DNA from: Halodesulfovibrio aestuarii DSM 17919 = ATCC 29578
Lineage (GTDB): Bacteria; Desulfobacterota; Desulfovibrionia; Desulfovibrionales; Desulfovibrionaceae
Direction: 5' to 3'
Assembly (NCBI RefSeq): GCF_000384815.1
Contig: NZ_ARQF01000021.1
Coordinates: 124,001 to 188,000, forward strand
Length of the DNA: 64,000 nucleotides
Below, piece after piece: positions 27,290-36,204 of this stretch (positions are counted from its first letter, which is position 1; each line of letters starts with the position of its first letter). Position numbers and translations under genes: made by a program. Below the pieces are notes generated by a model. The model ran no database searches and was not told where the DNA came from. It was given only the letters and a program-made list of their open reading frames with translations.

Positions 27290-28102
27290 ATGAAACGTTT
27301 TGTGCTGATGGCGTTGACACTATGTCTCGTACTGGCCTGCACTACTGCTTTTGCGGGTAGAATTGACGACATAAAAGCACGTGGTGCTTTGGTTTGTGGC
27401 GTTAAAGATTCCGTAGTTCCTTTTGGTTACGTTGATCAGGCATCCAGCCAGCTTGTCGGCTTTGATGTAGATATCTGTCGCGCAATTGCAAAAGATCTTG
27501 GTGTAGAATTACAGCTTAAGACTGTTACTTCCTCCACACGTATCCCGATGGTTGTAAACGGACAGGTTGATATTGCCGCTGCAACCATGACTCATAAGCA
27601 TGCTCGTGATGAAGTTATTGACTTCTCCCTCACGTATTTTATGGACGGTCAAAAACTGCTTGTAGCAAAAGATTCCGGCATCAAATCTGCTGCTGATCTT
27701 GCTGGTAAAAAAGTTGCAACCGTAAAAGGTTCCACTTCTGAAAAAAATATTAAAACTGCTCAGCCTAAAGCACGCGTACTCTCTTTTGACGAGTACCCGC
27801 AGGCATTCCTTGCTCTTAAACAGGGTAAAGCTGTTGCCGTAACTACTGACTCCACCATTCTTCTTGGTTTGAAAAACTCTGCTCCAGAGCCTGCTAATTG
27901 GGCAATTGTTGGTGATTACATTGCTGCTGAACCTTATGGTCTTGGTATTGCGGAAAATGATTCCGACTTCCGTGATTTCATTAACAAAACCTTAAACGAT
28001 CTGTGGCGTTCTGGTGAGTACCAGAAAATTTACAATAAATGGTTCGGCAAAGACTCAAACTACTACCTGCCTCTTACTTGGCAGATGGAATTGTGGCCAT
28101 AA
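27290..28102 (+). CDS. Polar amino acid ABC transporter periplasmic binding protein
   Basis: 270-residue family 3 binding protein. The first 22 residues form a signal peptide with a likely type I cleavage after AFA; a cysteine in LACTTAFA is not in a clear lipobox. The mature start (GALVCGVKDSVVPFGYVD) and LVGFDVDICRAIAKDLGV are typical of glutamine/glutamate-type proteins, and the arginine in SSTRIPMVVNGQVDI fits the amino-acid carboxylate-binding site of the family. AGGAG precedes the ATG. It is followed by a hairpin at 28117 that probably gives excess binding protein over permease. Confidence 0.93.
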   Translation: MKRFVLMALTLCLVLACTTAFAGRIDDIKARGALVCGVKDSVVPFGYVDQASSQLVGFDVDICRAIAKDLGVELQLKTVTSSTRIPMVVNGQVDIAAATMTHKHARDEVIDFSLTYFMDGQKLLVAKDSGIKSAADLAGKKVATVKGSTSEKNIKTAQPKARVLSFDEYPQAFLALKQGKAVAVTTDSTILLGLKNSAPEPANWAIVGDYIAAEPYGLGIAENDSDFRDFINKTLNDLWRSGEYQKIYNKWFGKDSNYYLPLTWQMELWP

Positions 28103-28116
28103 GCTTTAACTAACCG

Positions 28117-28153
28117 ATAAAGAGCGCAATGGCTTCATTGCGCTCTTTATTTT
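28117..28153 (+). terminator. Attenuator-like hairpin between binding protein and permease genes
   Basis: Hairpin with 13-base arms AAAGAGCGCAATG and CATTGCGCTCTTT around GCTT, followed by ATTTTAC. It looks like an intrinsic terminator with a weak T stretch, placed inside the transporter operon. It likely causes partial termination so that the binding protein outnumbers the permeases; this is inferred. An ATG at 28129 lies within its arm and is an unlikely start. Confidence 0.75.
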
Positions 28154-28170
28154 ACTGTTTCGAGGCTGTT

Positions 28171-28872
28171 TTGAATTATACGTTCGATTGGAATAAAGTT
28201 CTTTCCGGAGAACATCTGGATTGGATTATAAGTGGGGTAGGCGTTACTCTGCAGATTTCTGCGGTTTCGCTTGTCATTGCCCTGCTGCTCGGTACCACCA
28301 TTGCTGTAATGCGTATGACGAAAGTTAAACCACTTATTTGGTTTAGTGCTTCGTTTACAGAATTTTTCCGTAATACTCCGCTTCTTGTACAAATATTTTT
28401 TTGGTACTTCGGCGCTGATAGTTTACTTCCGCGTTTTGTTCTGGATTGGCTCTATGAACAGGATTTTGAGTTTTGTGCCGGTGTTATTGCCTTATCTGTT
28501 TACACCGCATCCTTTATTGCAGAAGAAATTCGTGCCGGAGTAAACTCCATTCCTAAAAATCAGCTTGAAGCATCCCGTGCGTGTGGCCTCTCTTTTGTGC
28601 AGGCAATGCGGTATGTTATCTTGCCTCAGGCGTTTAGGATTATTGTTCCGCCAATGATTTCGCAGGCACTCAACCTTCTTAAAAACTCTTCCCTTTGTAT
28701 GACTATTGGTGTTGCAGAACTGACCTACATGGCTCGACAGATTGAATCGTATACCTTCCGTGGTTTCGAAGCGTTTACAGTTAGTACGCTTATTTATCTG
28801 TGTATCTCGCTGATAGTTTCTTTCTCCATTAACTTCTACAACAAACGCTACTTGCGTGCTGTTAGCTACTAG
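28171..28872 (+). CDS. Polar amino acid ABC transporter permease (first subunit)
   Basis: 233-residue HisM/GlnP-type inner-membrane permease with about five helices. The EAA loop reads IPKNQLEASRACGLSFVQAMRYVILPQA, and the early FFRNTPLLVQIFFWYF segment is diagnostic. I chose a TTG start at 28171 (LNYTFDWNKVL) with GAGG five bases upstream. The in-frame ATG at 28129 would lie inside a strong hairpin and add 14 residues unlike the family. The second permease follows after 11 bases. Confidence 0.88.
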   Translation: MNYTFDWNKVLSGEHLDWIISGVGVTLQISAVSLVIALLLGTTIAVMRMTKVKPLIWFSASFTEFFRNTPLLVQIFFWYFGADSLLPRFVLDWLYEQDFEFCAGVIALSVYTASFIAEEIRAGVNSIPKNQLEASRACGLSFVQAMRYVILPQAFRIIVPPMISQALNLLKNSSLCMTIGVAELTYMARQIESYTFRGFEAFTVSTLIYLCISLIVSFSINFYNKRYLRAVSY

Positions 28873-28883
28873 GAGAATAACTT

Positions 28884-29576
28884 ATGCAATGGGATATTGT
28901 AATAGATAACTTTCCGTACCTTCTTTGGGGCGCGTACCCGAAAGGGCCACTTGGCGGCCTTGCGCTGAGTATTCTACTTTCGCTTGGCGGTATCTTCGGT
29001 GCATTCTGGATTGGGCTTGCTGCCGGATTGATGCGTCTTTCTAAACGGTGGTTCATAAAACTGCCATCCGTTATTTACATTGAGATTATCCGTGGTGTTC
29101 CGCTGCTAATGCTCATTTTCTGGTTTTATTTCCTTGCACCGATTTTGCTTGGAAAAACGCTGCCGGAAGCAGAGTCTGCTTTGGTTGCATTTATCGTATT
29201 TACAGGTGCATATATTGGTGAGATCGTACGTGCAGGTGTTATTGCATTGCCGAAGGGACAGATGGAAGCATCTCGCGCAAGCGGCCTTACGCATTTGCAG
29301 GCTATGCGCTATGTTATTTTGCCTCAGGCTCTTAGAAATATGATCCCGTCTTTTGTTAACCAGTTTGTTTCTTTGACAAAAGATACTTCGTTGGCATATG
29401 TTATTGGTGTTGTCGAACTCACGCGTGCCGCAGTTCAGGTCAATAACCGTACTCTTTCTGCTCCGATGGAGATCTACCTTACCATCCTTGTCATGTACTT
29501 CGTGATTTGTTACGTCCTAACTGCCTTGAGTCGAAAACTCGAAAAGAAAATGGCTCGATATCAGGCAAGAGGATAA
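28884..29576 (+). CDS. Polar amino acid ABC transporter permease (second subunit)
   Basis: 230-residue partner of the preceding permease; the two should form the membrane heterodimer. Motifs EIIRGVPLLMLIFWFYF and the EAA loop LPKGQMEASRASGLTHLQAMRYVILPQALR are intact. AGGAGAATAACTT precedes the ATG. prmA begins seven bases after its stop, so the operon continues into prmA. Confidence 0.93.
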   Translation: MQWDIVIDNFPYLLWGAYPKGPLGGLALSILLSLGGIFGAFWIGLAAGLMRLSKRWFIKLPSVIYIEIIRGVPLLMLIFWFYFLAPILLGKTLPEAESALVAFIVFTGAYIGEIVRAGVIALPKGQMEASRASGLTHLQAMRYVILPQALRNMIPSFVNQFVSLTKDTSLAYVIGVVELTRAAVQVNNRTLSAPMEIYLTILVMYFVICYVLTALSRKLEKKMARYQARG

Positions 29577-29583
29577 TTAATTT

Positions 29584-30435
29584 ATGGCAGATCTTGTCAG
29601 ACTGGAAATACGTGTTCCTGAGCATATGCAAGATATGGCAACTATTGCTATGGTTCAGCAGCTCAATTATGGCTGGGAGGAAGAGAATCTTCCCACCGGC
29701 GAAGTTCTTTATCGTGTTCACATTGAGAATCCGGCATTTTGTGAAGAGTTTTTAACAGCTCTCTACAGTGCTGTGCCGGAAGCTGATGTAACCCGTACAG
29801 ATGTCCCTAATCAGGATTGGATGAAAGCGTGGCGTGACTTCTTTACACCAGTGAAAATTGGTGAACATTTCAAGGTTATTGCTCCTTGGATGTGTGAAAA
29901 AGAGCCGCTTGAAGGCCGTACTCCTATTGTGATTGAACCGAAAACAGCATTCGGAACAGGACATCATCCAACCACTGCGCTATGTCTTGCATCTGTTTCT
30001 AAGCTTGCGTCTGAAGGACGTATTCATGAAGGACAGAAGTTCCTTGATCTTGGAACAGGCTCCGGCATTCTCGGTATTGGTTGTGTAAAACTTGGGCTTT
30101 CTGGTGTCGGTGTTGACATTGATATGCTCGCCATTGAAAACACAGAAGAAAACAAGATTCTTAACAATGTTTCTTCTGAGTCGTTTGAAGTGTATCAGGG
30201 CTCTGCTGATGCCGTGTGCGGTGACTTTGATGTTGTACTTGCCAATATTCTGGCGCGTCCTTTGATGGAAATGGCAGTGGAAATCTTTAAGCTCGTGAAG
30301 CCGGGCGGGTGTCTTGTTCTTTCAGGCTTGCTTGAAATTCAGGCAGATCAGGTTGAAGCTGTTTATAGAGATTTAGGGCTTCCGGAAGCACGCCGAATTG
30401 TTGAAGGCGAATGGGCGGCACTTATTTGGGAATAA
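29584..30435 (+). CDS. prmA: Ribosomal protein L11 methyltransferase
   Basis: 283-residue SAM-dependent methyltransferase that methylates ribosomal protein L11. The PrmA signature PKTAFGTGHHPTT, SAM motif LDLGTGSGILGIG, VDIDMLAIENTEEN, and the catalytic-loop-like LANILARPL are clear. GAGGA lies about ten bases upstream. It is the last gene behind the ABC transporter, with only seven bases of spacing, then a terminator. Coupling of prmA to an amino acid transporter is a genomic habit without known meaning. Confidence 0.95.
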   Translation: MADLVRLEIRVPEHMQDMATIAMVQQLNYGWEEENLPTGEVLYRVHIENPAFCEEFLTALYSAVPEADVTRTDVPNQDWMKAWRDFFTPVKIGEHFKVIAPWMCEKEPLEGRTPIVIEPKTAFGTGHHPTTALCLASVSKLASEGRIHEGQKFLDLGTGSGILGIGCVKLGLSGVGVDIDMLAIENTEENKILNNVSSESFEVYQGSADAVCGDFDVVLANILARPLMEMAVEIFKLVKPGGCLVLSGLLEIQADQVEAVYRDLGLPEARRIVEGEWAALIWE

Positions 30436-30486
30436 GTTTCGAGTAGGCACAGCTAGTGTCTTTCGAACCCGTATTTATATACTGAC

Positions 30487-30523
30487 AAAAAAAGCCTCAT
30501 TGCTATGCAATGAGGCTTTTTTT
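30487..30523. terminator. Bidirectional terminator prmA / dsbD
   Basis: Arms AAAGCCTCATTGC and GCAATGAGGCTTT around TAT, with A and T runs on either side; lies between convergent genes. Confidence 0.93.
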
Positions 30524-30544
30524 GTGTCCAGTAACTGAACCTGC

Positions 30545-32518
30545 TTATTCGTTAAACGCTTTTTTTAGTGCATCTTCCATTTGGCCTGTGGTGAACAGGT
30601 CGCGCAGGATTATCGGTGAATATGCGTTTGTCCCCTTAGGAAAAATCGCAACTACCGGAATGGAGCTTGAGCCAAGTGACTCTAAAAATTTCTGTTTATC
30701 AGTGTTCTCCTGAGTGAGATCAACTTGTATGAAGGTAACATCAAATTCTTTTTCCCAACGGGCACGGTTTGCTGGAGTGAGTACTGTTTGTTCCAGTACC
30801 TTACAGTTCGGGCACCAGTCTGCTGTGAAGTCAATAATGAGACGTTTGTCTTGTAACTCTGAAAAGAAGCTCTTTGGGGTAAACGCTTGCCATTCTTTTG
30901 CCTGTGGCTTTTCTTTAAAAACAACAAAGACTGCAAGGGCAACACACAGCACGCAGGTTAATCGTACTAGTGTGTTGCGTTTTTTTGAAAATGATAATCC
31001 GGAGAAACGTCCCCATGCCCATGCGCTCACTGCGGTTACCCATAATACAATAAGCATGTCCGGCAGGATTTTAGTCGGGAGAATGTATAGCAGGTAGACA
31101 ACGGTGCCCATGAGGAAAAAGCCTACTATGTGCGACAGGGTGCCAGACCATGCCCCGGGGCGTGGGAAGCGACCAATAAGTTCAGGGACTAAAGCCAGCG
31201 CAAAATATGGTAGTGCCATCCCTATTCCAATGGAAAGGAATATGAGAATAAGCACGCTGATTGGTTGTAAAAAAGCCCATCCCAAGACGCCACCAAGAAA
31301 TGGTCCGCTGCACGGAGTTGCAAGCAGGGTAGCAAGCAAGCCCGTTGAAAAGGCACTCCATCTGTCATTACCGTTCTCTGTTCCGCGTCCCGCCAGACTG
31401 AACATTGGCAGAGGAAAGATGTCAAAAATGGAGAGCGCTAAAGCGAATATGAGAATTGTTAACCCAATAAGCAGGCTTTCATTCTGGAAGAGTTGGCCCC
31501 ATGCAAGTCCAAAGCTTGTAAGCATGATGGTGAGTAAGGAGAACCACGTAAGGATGCCTAGCGCAAAGAACAGGTTGTGTTCCCGGAATACGCGTCTTCG
31601 ATGAACTTTGTCAGCAACCTGTGCAGCTGCGACAAGTGTAGCTAGTTTTAAGCTGACAACCGGTAATACACACGGCATAAAATTAAGAATAAGACCTGCG
31701 AGTAAGCCGAAAAGAATAGCTTTACTCAGTGTGGAAACTTCTAACGCTTGCAGAAAGTAGCGTGGAGTAAAATTGTATTCATAAGCCGTTGTCACGTTGT
31801 TTTGTTGTATAGAGGGGACTGCGGACTTAGGCGGTTGAGGTAAACTTATAGAAGGCGAGTTGCTATTCAACTTGGAAGTAAAGGAAGAATTCGGAGAACC
31901 GGATGTTGTCGGGAGTTGGACTCCGAGTTCTTCAGCAAGCTTTGCGTTACCGTTAGTTGATGAAGATATTTTATGCGTTGCTGCATCGGGTGCATCTGGT
32001 GTGATAGCGGAGTATTTTTTCCACCATACCTGTGATTCAGCATGAGCCAGCGTTGCACCTTTCCAGTTTACAGGGATGGTTTCACGAACAGGCGTGCATC
32101 GAACATCTGAGCACAGCAGTAGAGACGCGGTGATGTCTGCATTTGTTATTGTTTCATCTGGAATCGTGATGAAAAAATCTTCTGCACCTTTGTATAGATA
32201 TGTTGTCTTGTCTTTTAAAATAGGGTCGGGTGCTTTGATTCCGTCTGGGTAGCGTACTGAATTGCCCGGCATTGAAGGAGACACAGAAATTGAGGTAGGC
32301 TTACCGGTTTCGCCCTGCTTGCGCGAATAAAAATGGTATTCAGAATCTGGAGCGATGTGGAGTTTAATGATGGTGGCGTTGTTTTGGCTTGTCGAAATGA
32401 AGGGCTTAGCGGAGAAATGCACAGGTATATCGGCCGCCATACCAATCGTGGTTGTAAAAAGAACAATAAGAAAAAATATAAGAATAGAATAATGTTGAGT
32501 TGTCTGTTTCATACTCAT
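30545..32518 (-). CDS. dsbD: Thiol:disulfide interchange protein DsbD
   Basis: 657 residues. Signal peptide (residues 1-30), N-terminal DsbD-alpha-like periplasmic domain with a CxxxxC pair (CSDVRC), an eight-helix membrane domain starting LILNFMPCVLPVVSLKLA with a second cysteine in ATPCSGPFLGG, and a C-terminal thioredoxin domain with the active site DWCPNCKVLE. It carries electrons from cytosolic thioredoxin across the membrane to periplasmic disulfide partners. The start at 32518 (MSMKQTTQHYS) is preferred because a signal peptide follows at once, but no good ribosome site is seen. Downstream of the M24 peptidase gene, with a hairpin between. Confidence 0.94.
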   Translation of the reverse strand: MSMKQTTQHYSILIFFLIVLFTTTIGMAADIPVHFSAKPFISTSQNNATIIKLHIAPDSEYHFYSRKQGETGKPTSISVSPSMPGNSVRYPDGIKAPDPILKDKTTYLYKGAEDFFITIPDETITNADITASLLLCSDVRCTPVRETIPVNWKGATLAHAESQVWWKKYSAITPDAPDAATHKISSSTNGNAKLAEELGVQLPTTSGSPNSSFTSKLNSNSPSISLPQPPKSAVPSIQQNNVTTAYEYNFTPRYFLQALEVSTLSKAILFGLLAGLILNFMPCVLPVVSLKLATLVAAAQVADKVHRRRVFREHNLFFALGILTWFSLLTIMLTSFGLAWGQLFQNESLLIGLTILIFALALSIFDIFPLPMFSLAGRGTENGNDRWSAFSTGLLATLLATPCSGPFLGGVLGWAFLQPISVLILIFLSIGIGMALPYFALALVPELIGRFPRPGAWSGTLSHIVGFFLMGTVVYLLYILPTKILPDMLIVLWVTAVSAWAWGRFSGLSFSKKRNTLVRLTCVLCVALAVFVVFKEKPQAKEWQAFTPKSFFSELQDKRLIIDFTADWCPNCKVLEQTVLTPANRARWEKEFDVTFIQVDLTQENTDKQKFLESLGSSSIPVVAIFPKGTNAYSPIILRDLFTTGQMEDALKKAFNE

Positions 32519-32542
32519 GTTATGATTGATTTTGTATCGTTT

Positions 32543-32580
32543 GGCTAGCATGTTTGAGAAATTCAAACATGCTAGCCAAA
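32543..32580. repeat. Long inverted repeat upstream of dsbD
   Basis: Arms TTTGGCTAGCATGTTTGA and TCAAACATGCTAGCCAAA (18 bases each) around GAAAT-type loop bases. No T run follows on the minus strand, so it is not a classical terminator for the peptidase gene; it may be a 5' hairpin in the dsbD leader or a regulatory palindrome. Confidence 0.7.
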
Positions 32581-32595
32581 AAAGTGTTGCACAAG

Positions 32596-33840
32596 TTATT
32601 CAATGCAAATCATATCGTATTCATCGCCTGTTAAGCAGACGCTTGAACCTTCTGTAACTTCGAATGTGTTTTCGACGCCAACCATGCCGATGCCGGGGAT
32701 CCCTATTTTAGGTTCCAGCGCAATGACATTGCCTTTTTCAAGCGGTTCATCAAAGCCTGTGGCTATGACTGGATGTTCATCAATACCAAGTCCGATACCG
32801 TGCCCTAGGAATTTAACTTTATTCGCACCAAGTGCCATAAAACCATCTTCAAATCCGGCTTTTTCTGCCATTTTTAGTGATTTTTTATAGAGCTCGGATG
32901 GAATGCTGCCGGGGCGTAATTCATCGGCGATAGTGTTCTGGATTTCAATACATGTTTCTTGAGCATTACGTACTACATCAGGAATGCTTTTCTTTGCACC
33001 AGCCCAGTACACTTGCGTTTTGTCGGTGTGGTATCCTTCAAGTGCAAAGCCGATATCAACAGCAAGTGGGGAGTTGCTGCGCCATACTTTTCCTGCATAC
33101 CCCATAAACGGAGCGGCAGGGTGTTCACCAATTAATCCTAGAGGGCCGTTAAAGTGGCTCGGGTAGTTGCCGGATTCGCCTGCGGCAATGTGCCCGAGGA
33201 ACACATCTTCACCAAATGTATTCATACGCAACATTCCGCAATGACCTTTAGCGAAGAAAATTTCCCATGAAATATGGGCTATTTCACGTTCCGTCATACC
33301 TACATGAATTTTTTTCGGCAGATCGTGATATATTGCCTGATGGTGGCGAGCCCCGCACAGACGGAGTTTTGCTAATTCCCATTCAGTTTTGACAGAACGA
33401 CCGGCAGTGAGGATTCGGTCACACGGGATAAAAGAAATATGCGGCAGTTTTTTGCGGAGCATCTCACCTACCTGCCATGTAACACCGGCAAAATCGACGG
33501 CAACGTCAGCGGCCTCTGCAGGCAAAAGCGGGGTGCCCACGTCGCTCAGGATCTTTTCGATGTCACTGAACGAACGGAACGCGTGAATCTCCTTAATGGA
33601 ACTTTCAAGGCGACATCGCTCTACCCCGTGTCTGGCCAACAGAACAGGCGTTCCTTCTTTAGGGAGCCAGAATACCCCGTTCGCCAGTGTGCCTGTGAGA
33701 TGGTACAGTTGAATGCGGGAAAAGATAAGCATGCCAGAAACGTCCGGCATGAAACGATCTAAAAGATTGCGGCAGCGTGCATGACGAAGTGCAAGCTCTT
33801 CCGCAGGAATTTTTTCAATAACTGGTAGAATCTTAGTCAT
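32596..33840 (-). CDS. M24 family Xaa-Pro-type aminopeptidase
   Basis: 414 residues. An N-terminal creatinase-like domain is followed by a pita-bread M24 domain: AVDIGFALEGYHTDKTQVYWAG provides two Asp ligands (VDIG and HTDKT), then the His of FLGHGIGLGIDEHPVI, and two Glu in ALEPKIGIPGIG and GVENTFEVTE. All five metal ligands appear. Such enzymes remove N-terminal residues before proline or act as amidohydrolases; substrate is unproven. AAGGAG lies six bases before the ATG at 33840. dsbD follows on the same strand. Confidence 0.9.
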   Translation of the reverse strand: MTKILPVIEKIPAEELALRHARCRNLLDRFMPDVSGMLIFSRIQLYHLTGTLANGVFWLPKEGTPVLLARHGVERCRLESSIKEIHAFRSFSDIEKILSDVGTPLLPAEAADVAVDFAGVTWQVGEMLRKKLPHISFIPCDRILTAGRSVKTEWELAKLRLCGARHHQAIYHDLPKKIHVGMTEREIAHISWEIFFAKGHCGMLRMNTFGEDVFLGHIAAGESGNYPSHFNGPLGLIGEHPAAPFMGYAGKVWRSNSPLAVDIGFALEGYHTDKTQVYWAGAKKSIPDVVRNAQETCIEIQNTIADELRPGSIPSELYKKSLKMAEKAGFEDGFMALGANKVKFLGHGIGLGIDEHPVIATGFDEPLEKGNVIALEPKIGIPGIGMVGVENTFEVTEGSSVCLTGDEYDMICIE

Positions 33841-34080
33841 AATCGCTCCTTGAATTGCCAGTCGGTTATATGCCAATCTGAACGAGTGAGCAATGAGCTT
33901 ATGAACTGCTGGTGTTCGCAGCGAATACAGTATACAGAACTCACAGGCTGCGGTAGTTACATTTAAATATTATAGTACATGTGGGGCGTAAAATGACCAT
34001 AACATACTGTGGTGTTTTTTGCTGACGCCGTGCCTCAAGGCGGACTTTGTTTGTCTTGCAACATTTTCTGAGAGGAAATT

Positions 34081-34500
34081 ATGATTTTTGATGAAGCCAT
34101 GCGCGATGCGCTTGACAATGCAAAAGTTATTGCGATTATCGGTGCTAAAGATAAAGCAGGGCAGCCTGTTAATATGGTTGGCACATATCTTATAGATCAG
34201 GGATATACTGTTGTTCCTGTGCATCCTATTCGTCAGAATGTATGGGGATTAACCACATATAAGTCTATTGCGGATATCCCTGTGCCTGTTGATATTGTAA
34301 ACGTATTTCGTGCATCACAGTATTGTTCTGCCCATGCTGATGAAGTGCTTGCCTTAGGGGATAAGCCGAAGATGTTTTGGATGCAGTCTGGTATCAGAAG
34401 TCCGGAAGCCGGAAAAAAACTTGCTGCCAATGGGATTGCTGTAGTTGAAGACAAATGCATTATGGTCGAACACAGCAGGCTCGGGTTGGAGAATAAATAG
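34081..34500 (+). CDS. CoA-binding domain protein (YccU-like)
   Basis: 139-residue single Rossmann domain of the CoA-binding family. It has the family's VIAIIGAKDKAGQPVNMVGTYL and YTVVPVHPIRQNVWGL followed by the Asp-Ile-Val-rich strand and WMQSGIRSPEAG. AGAGGAAATT precedes the ATG. The stop codon abuts the next start, so it is cotranscribed and probably translationally coupled with the YkgJ gene. Molecular role of the family is not established. Confidence 0.88.
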   Translation: MIFDEAMRDALDNAKVIAIIGAKDKAGQPVNMVGTYLIDQGYTVVPVHPIRQNVWGLTTYKSIADIPVPVDIVNVFRASQYCSAHADEVLALGDKPKMFWMQSGIRSPEAGKKLAANGIAVVEDKCIMVEHSRLGLENK

Positions 34501-34944
34501 ATGAAAGAAGCGTTTGATTGCCAGATGTGCGGACACTGTTGTGAAGGCGAAGGCGGCATTATTGTCAGCCCTACAGACCTTACCCGCATTACCGATCACT
34601 TAAAAATGTCTGCTGAAGAATTTACCGAAAAATATGGTGAAATCAAAGACGGCAAACTGCGTATTCGTGTCGGTGATGATAATTTTTGCATTTTCTTTGT
34701 GCAGGGCAAAGGCTGTGGTGTGCATATCGCCAAGCCGGACATTTGCCGTGCATGGCCATATTTCCGCGGCAACGTGATTGATTCTGAGTCTTGGGAAATG
34801 GCTAAAGACTTTTGCCCGGGTATCCGAAGAGATGTAAGCCACGACGAATTTGCAAAGCAGGGGAGAGCGTATTTGCGCGAACATAACTTGCTTGCCAGTG
34901 ATAAAAAATGTGAGGCTCGTGCTCTTATTCTTGATGACGAATAG
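34501..34944 (+). CDS. YkgJ family cysteine cluster protein
   Basis: 147-residue protein with the UPF0153/YkgJ zinc- or iron-binding cysteine pattern: FDCQMCGHCCEGEGG at the N-terminus and FFVQGKGCGVHIAKPDICRAWPY further on. The family is widespread but functionally undefined; an oxidoreductase or metal-chelating role has been proposed. The ATG directly follows the TAG of the upstream gene with no gap. A terminator follows at 34981. Confidence 0.87.
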   Translation: MKEAFDCQMCGHCCEGEGGIIVSPTDLTRITDHLKMSAEEFTEKYGEIKDGKLRIRVGDDNFCIFFVQGKGCGVHIAKPDICRAWPYFRGNVIDSESWEMAKDFCPGIRRDVSHDEFAKQGRAYLREHNLLASDKKCEARALILDDE

Positions 34945-35283
34945 GGTTACACCGTTTCACTGTGCGCTGTGATTTTTCTGAAAAGGCTGGATGTTCATAG
35001 GGGATGCCCTTATGAAACCGGCCTTTTTTTATATATAATGTTAGAGTATCGTGTAGCTCGTGCAAATATTGATTGTTATGTATGATGCTTGCCCGTAGTA
35101 AACGTGGTCAAGCATGTTGCCTGAATTTGAACTTCACTGTGGTTATAGGGCGAATTGATTTTTGTATAATCTGCTCAATCTATTGTTTTTTTTGATATAG
35201 TTTACACTGGTGGTTGTAATCTGCAAAAAATATTAGCAGGTTCTCTTACCTGTTGTTTTTAGTTTGTTTTCTATGGAGGAACC
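34945..35283. other. Intergenic region with terminator and J-protein promoter
   Basis: No gene seen. The YkgJ terminator occupies 34981-35030; the rest is AT-rich. A run of eight T followed by GATATAGTTTACACTGG at 35190-35213 may contain a -10 element for the downstream gene, but the assignment is weak. Confidence 0.4.
34981..35030 (+). terminator. Terminator of the CoA-binding/YkgJ pair
   Basis: Two nested arms: AAAAGGCTGG pairs with CCGGCCTTTT, and within it TTCATAGGG pairs with CCCTTATGAA. A T run of seven follows. Confidence 0.85.
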
Positions 35284-36129
35284 GTGACGTTACGCGAATG
35301 CTATAAGTTACTGAATGTACCCAACGGAGCATCGGAAGATGCAGTAAAGCAAGCATACCGTAAGCGTGCGTTTGAATTACATCCGGACTTGCATCCGGAT
35401 GATCCTAATGCGTCACGTAAGTTTCAGCAGCTTAATGAGGCATATGTAATTCTTACATCTGCTGCTAAAACTGCTGGTCCTTCCCGGTCAACGGAATCCT
35501 CCGGCAAGGCTCGCTCTGCTGCTAGTGGTTATCGTTCTGAGCGTGCTTCTCGCGATGGTACCGTGCGTGACCGTGCGCGTGCTGCGTATCGGAAAGCAAA
35601 GTCTAATTTTGATGCTCAGAAAAACAAAAACGCAGCCAGTGGTGATACGTATAACAAGAAGCGTCCAGAGTTTGATGATTCTTTTTGGAGTCAGGAACAG
35701 CGTAGCTATTCAAAAGAATCTGTACTGAATGAAATTTTAAATGATCCGTTTGCAAAGCGTGTTTTTGAGGATATCTACCGCGAAATAAAGCGTGATGGAG
35801 GCAAATCCATCATCATGCCTAAAAAACGTAAATTCTCCATGCATTGGGGTGATCGTGATTTTTCTGTAGATATGACAGGCGGGGTAAAGGGATGGTTGCA
35901 AAAGCAGCTTGATGATAATCAAGTTATGCACCTGCCCATGCAGAATCTGCGCCCGGGGGCTAAAGTTCGCCTGACTCTTTCCCAGGGGCTTGGTGGTGAT
36001 ACAAGGCAACTGGAAATTACCTTGCCGAATGATTTTCGCGCGGGTCATCCCATTCGTCTACGTAAGCTGGGACGAAAAATCGGTGGATGGGTGGGGGATT
36101 TATATCTGACCATTCATGGCCGTATGTGA
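35284..36129 (+). CDS. J-domain (DnaJ/CbpA-like) co-chaperone
   Basis: 281 residues starting at a GTG with GGAGG close upstream. Residues 1-70 form a J domain with the conserved HPD (ELHPDLHPDD). A basic, low-complexity linker (about residues 70-140; SERASRDGTVRDRARAAYRK) takes the place of the G/F region. There is no cysteine-rich zinc domain. The last 65 residues (GAKVRLTLSQGLGG to GDLYLTIHGRM) resemble one beta-domain of the DnaJ C-terminal substrate-binding fold. It should stimulate DnaK ATPase through the HPD; its clients are unknown. Single gene with a terminator. Confidence 0.85.
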   Translation: MTLRECYKLLNVPNGASEDAVKQAYRKRAFELHPDLHPDDPNASRKFQQLNEAYVILTSAAKTAGPSRSTESSGKARSAASGYRSERASRDGTVRDRARAAYRKAKSNFDAQKNKNAASGDTYNKKRPEFDDSFWSQEQRSYSKESVLNEILNDPFAKRVFEDIYREIKRDGGKSIIMPKKRKFSMHWGDRDFSVDMTGGVKGWLQKQLDDNQVMHLPMQNLRPGAKVRLTLSQGLGGDTRQLEITLPNDFRAGHPIRLRKLGRKIGGWVGDLYLTIHGRM

Positions 36130-36148
36130 TTTGTGTATATGGGAAACC

Positions 36149-36192
36149 AATAAAAAATCCTGTCGAAGGTTCTTCGGCAGGATTTTTTTATT
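36149..36192. terminator. Bidirectional terminator J-protein / DUF457 gene
   Basis: Arms AATAAAAAATCCTG and CAGGATTTTTTTATT enclose TCGAAGGTTCTTCGG, which itself folds. It lies between convergent genes. Confidence 0.92.
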
Positions 36193-36204
36193 GGCTGAGT
36201 TGAG

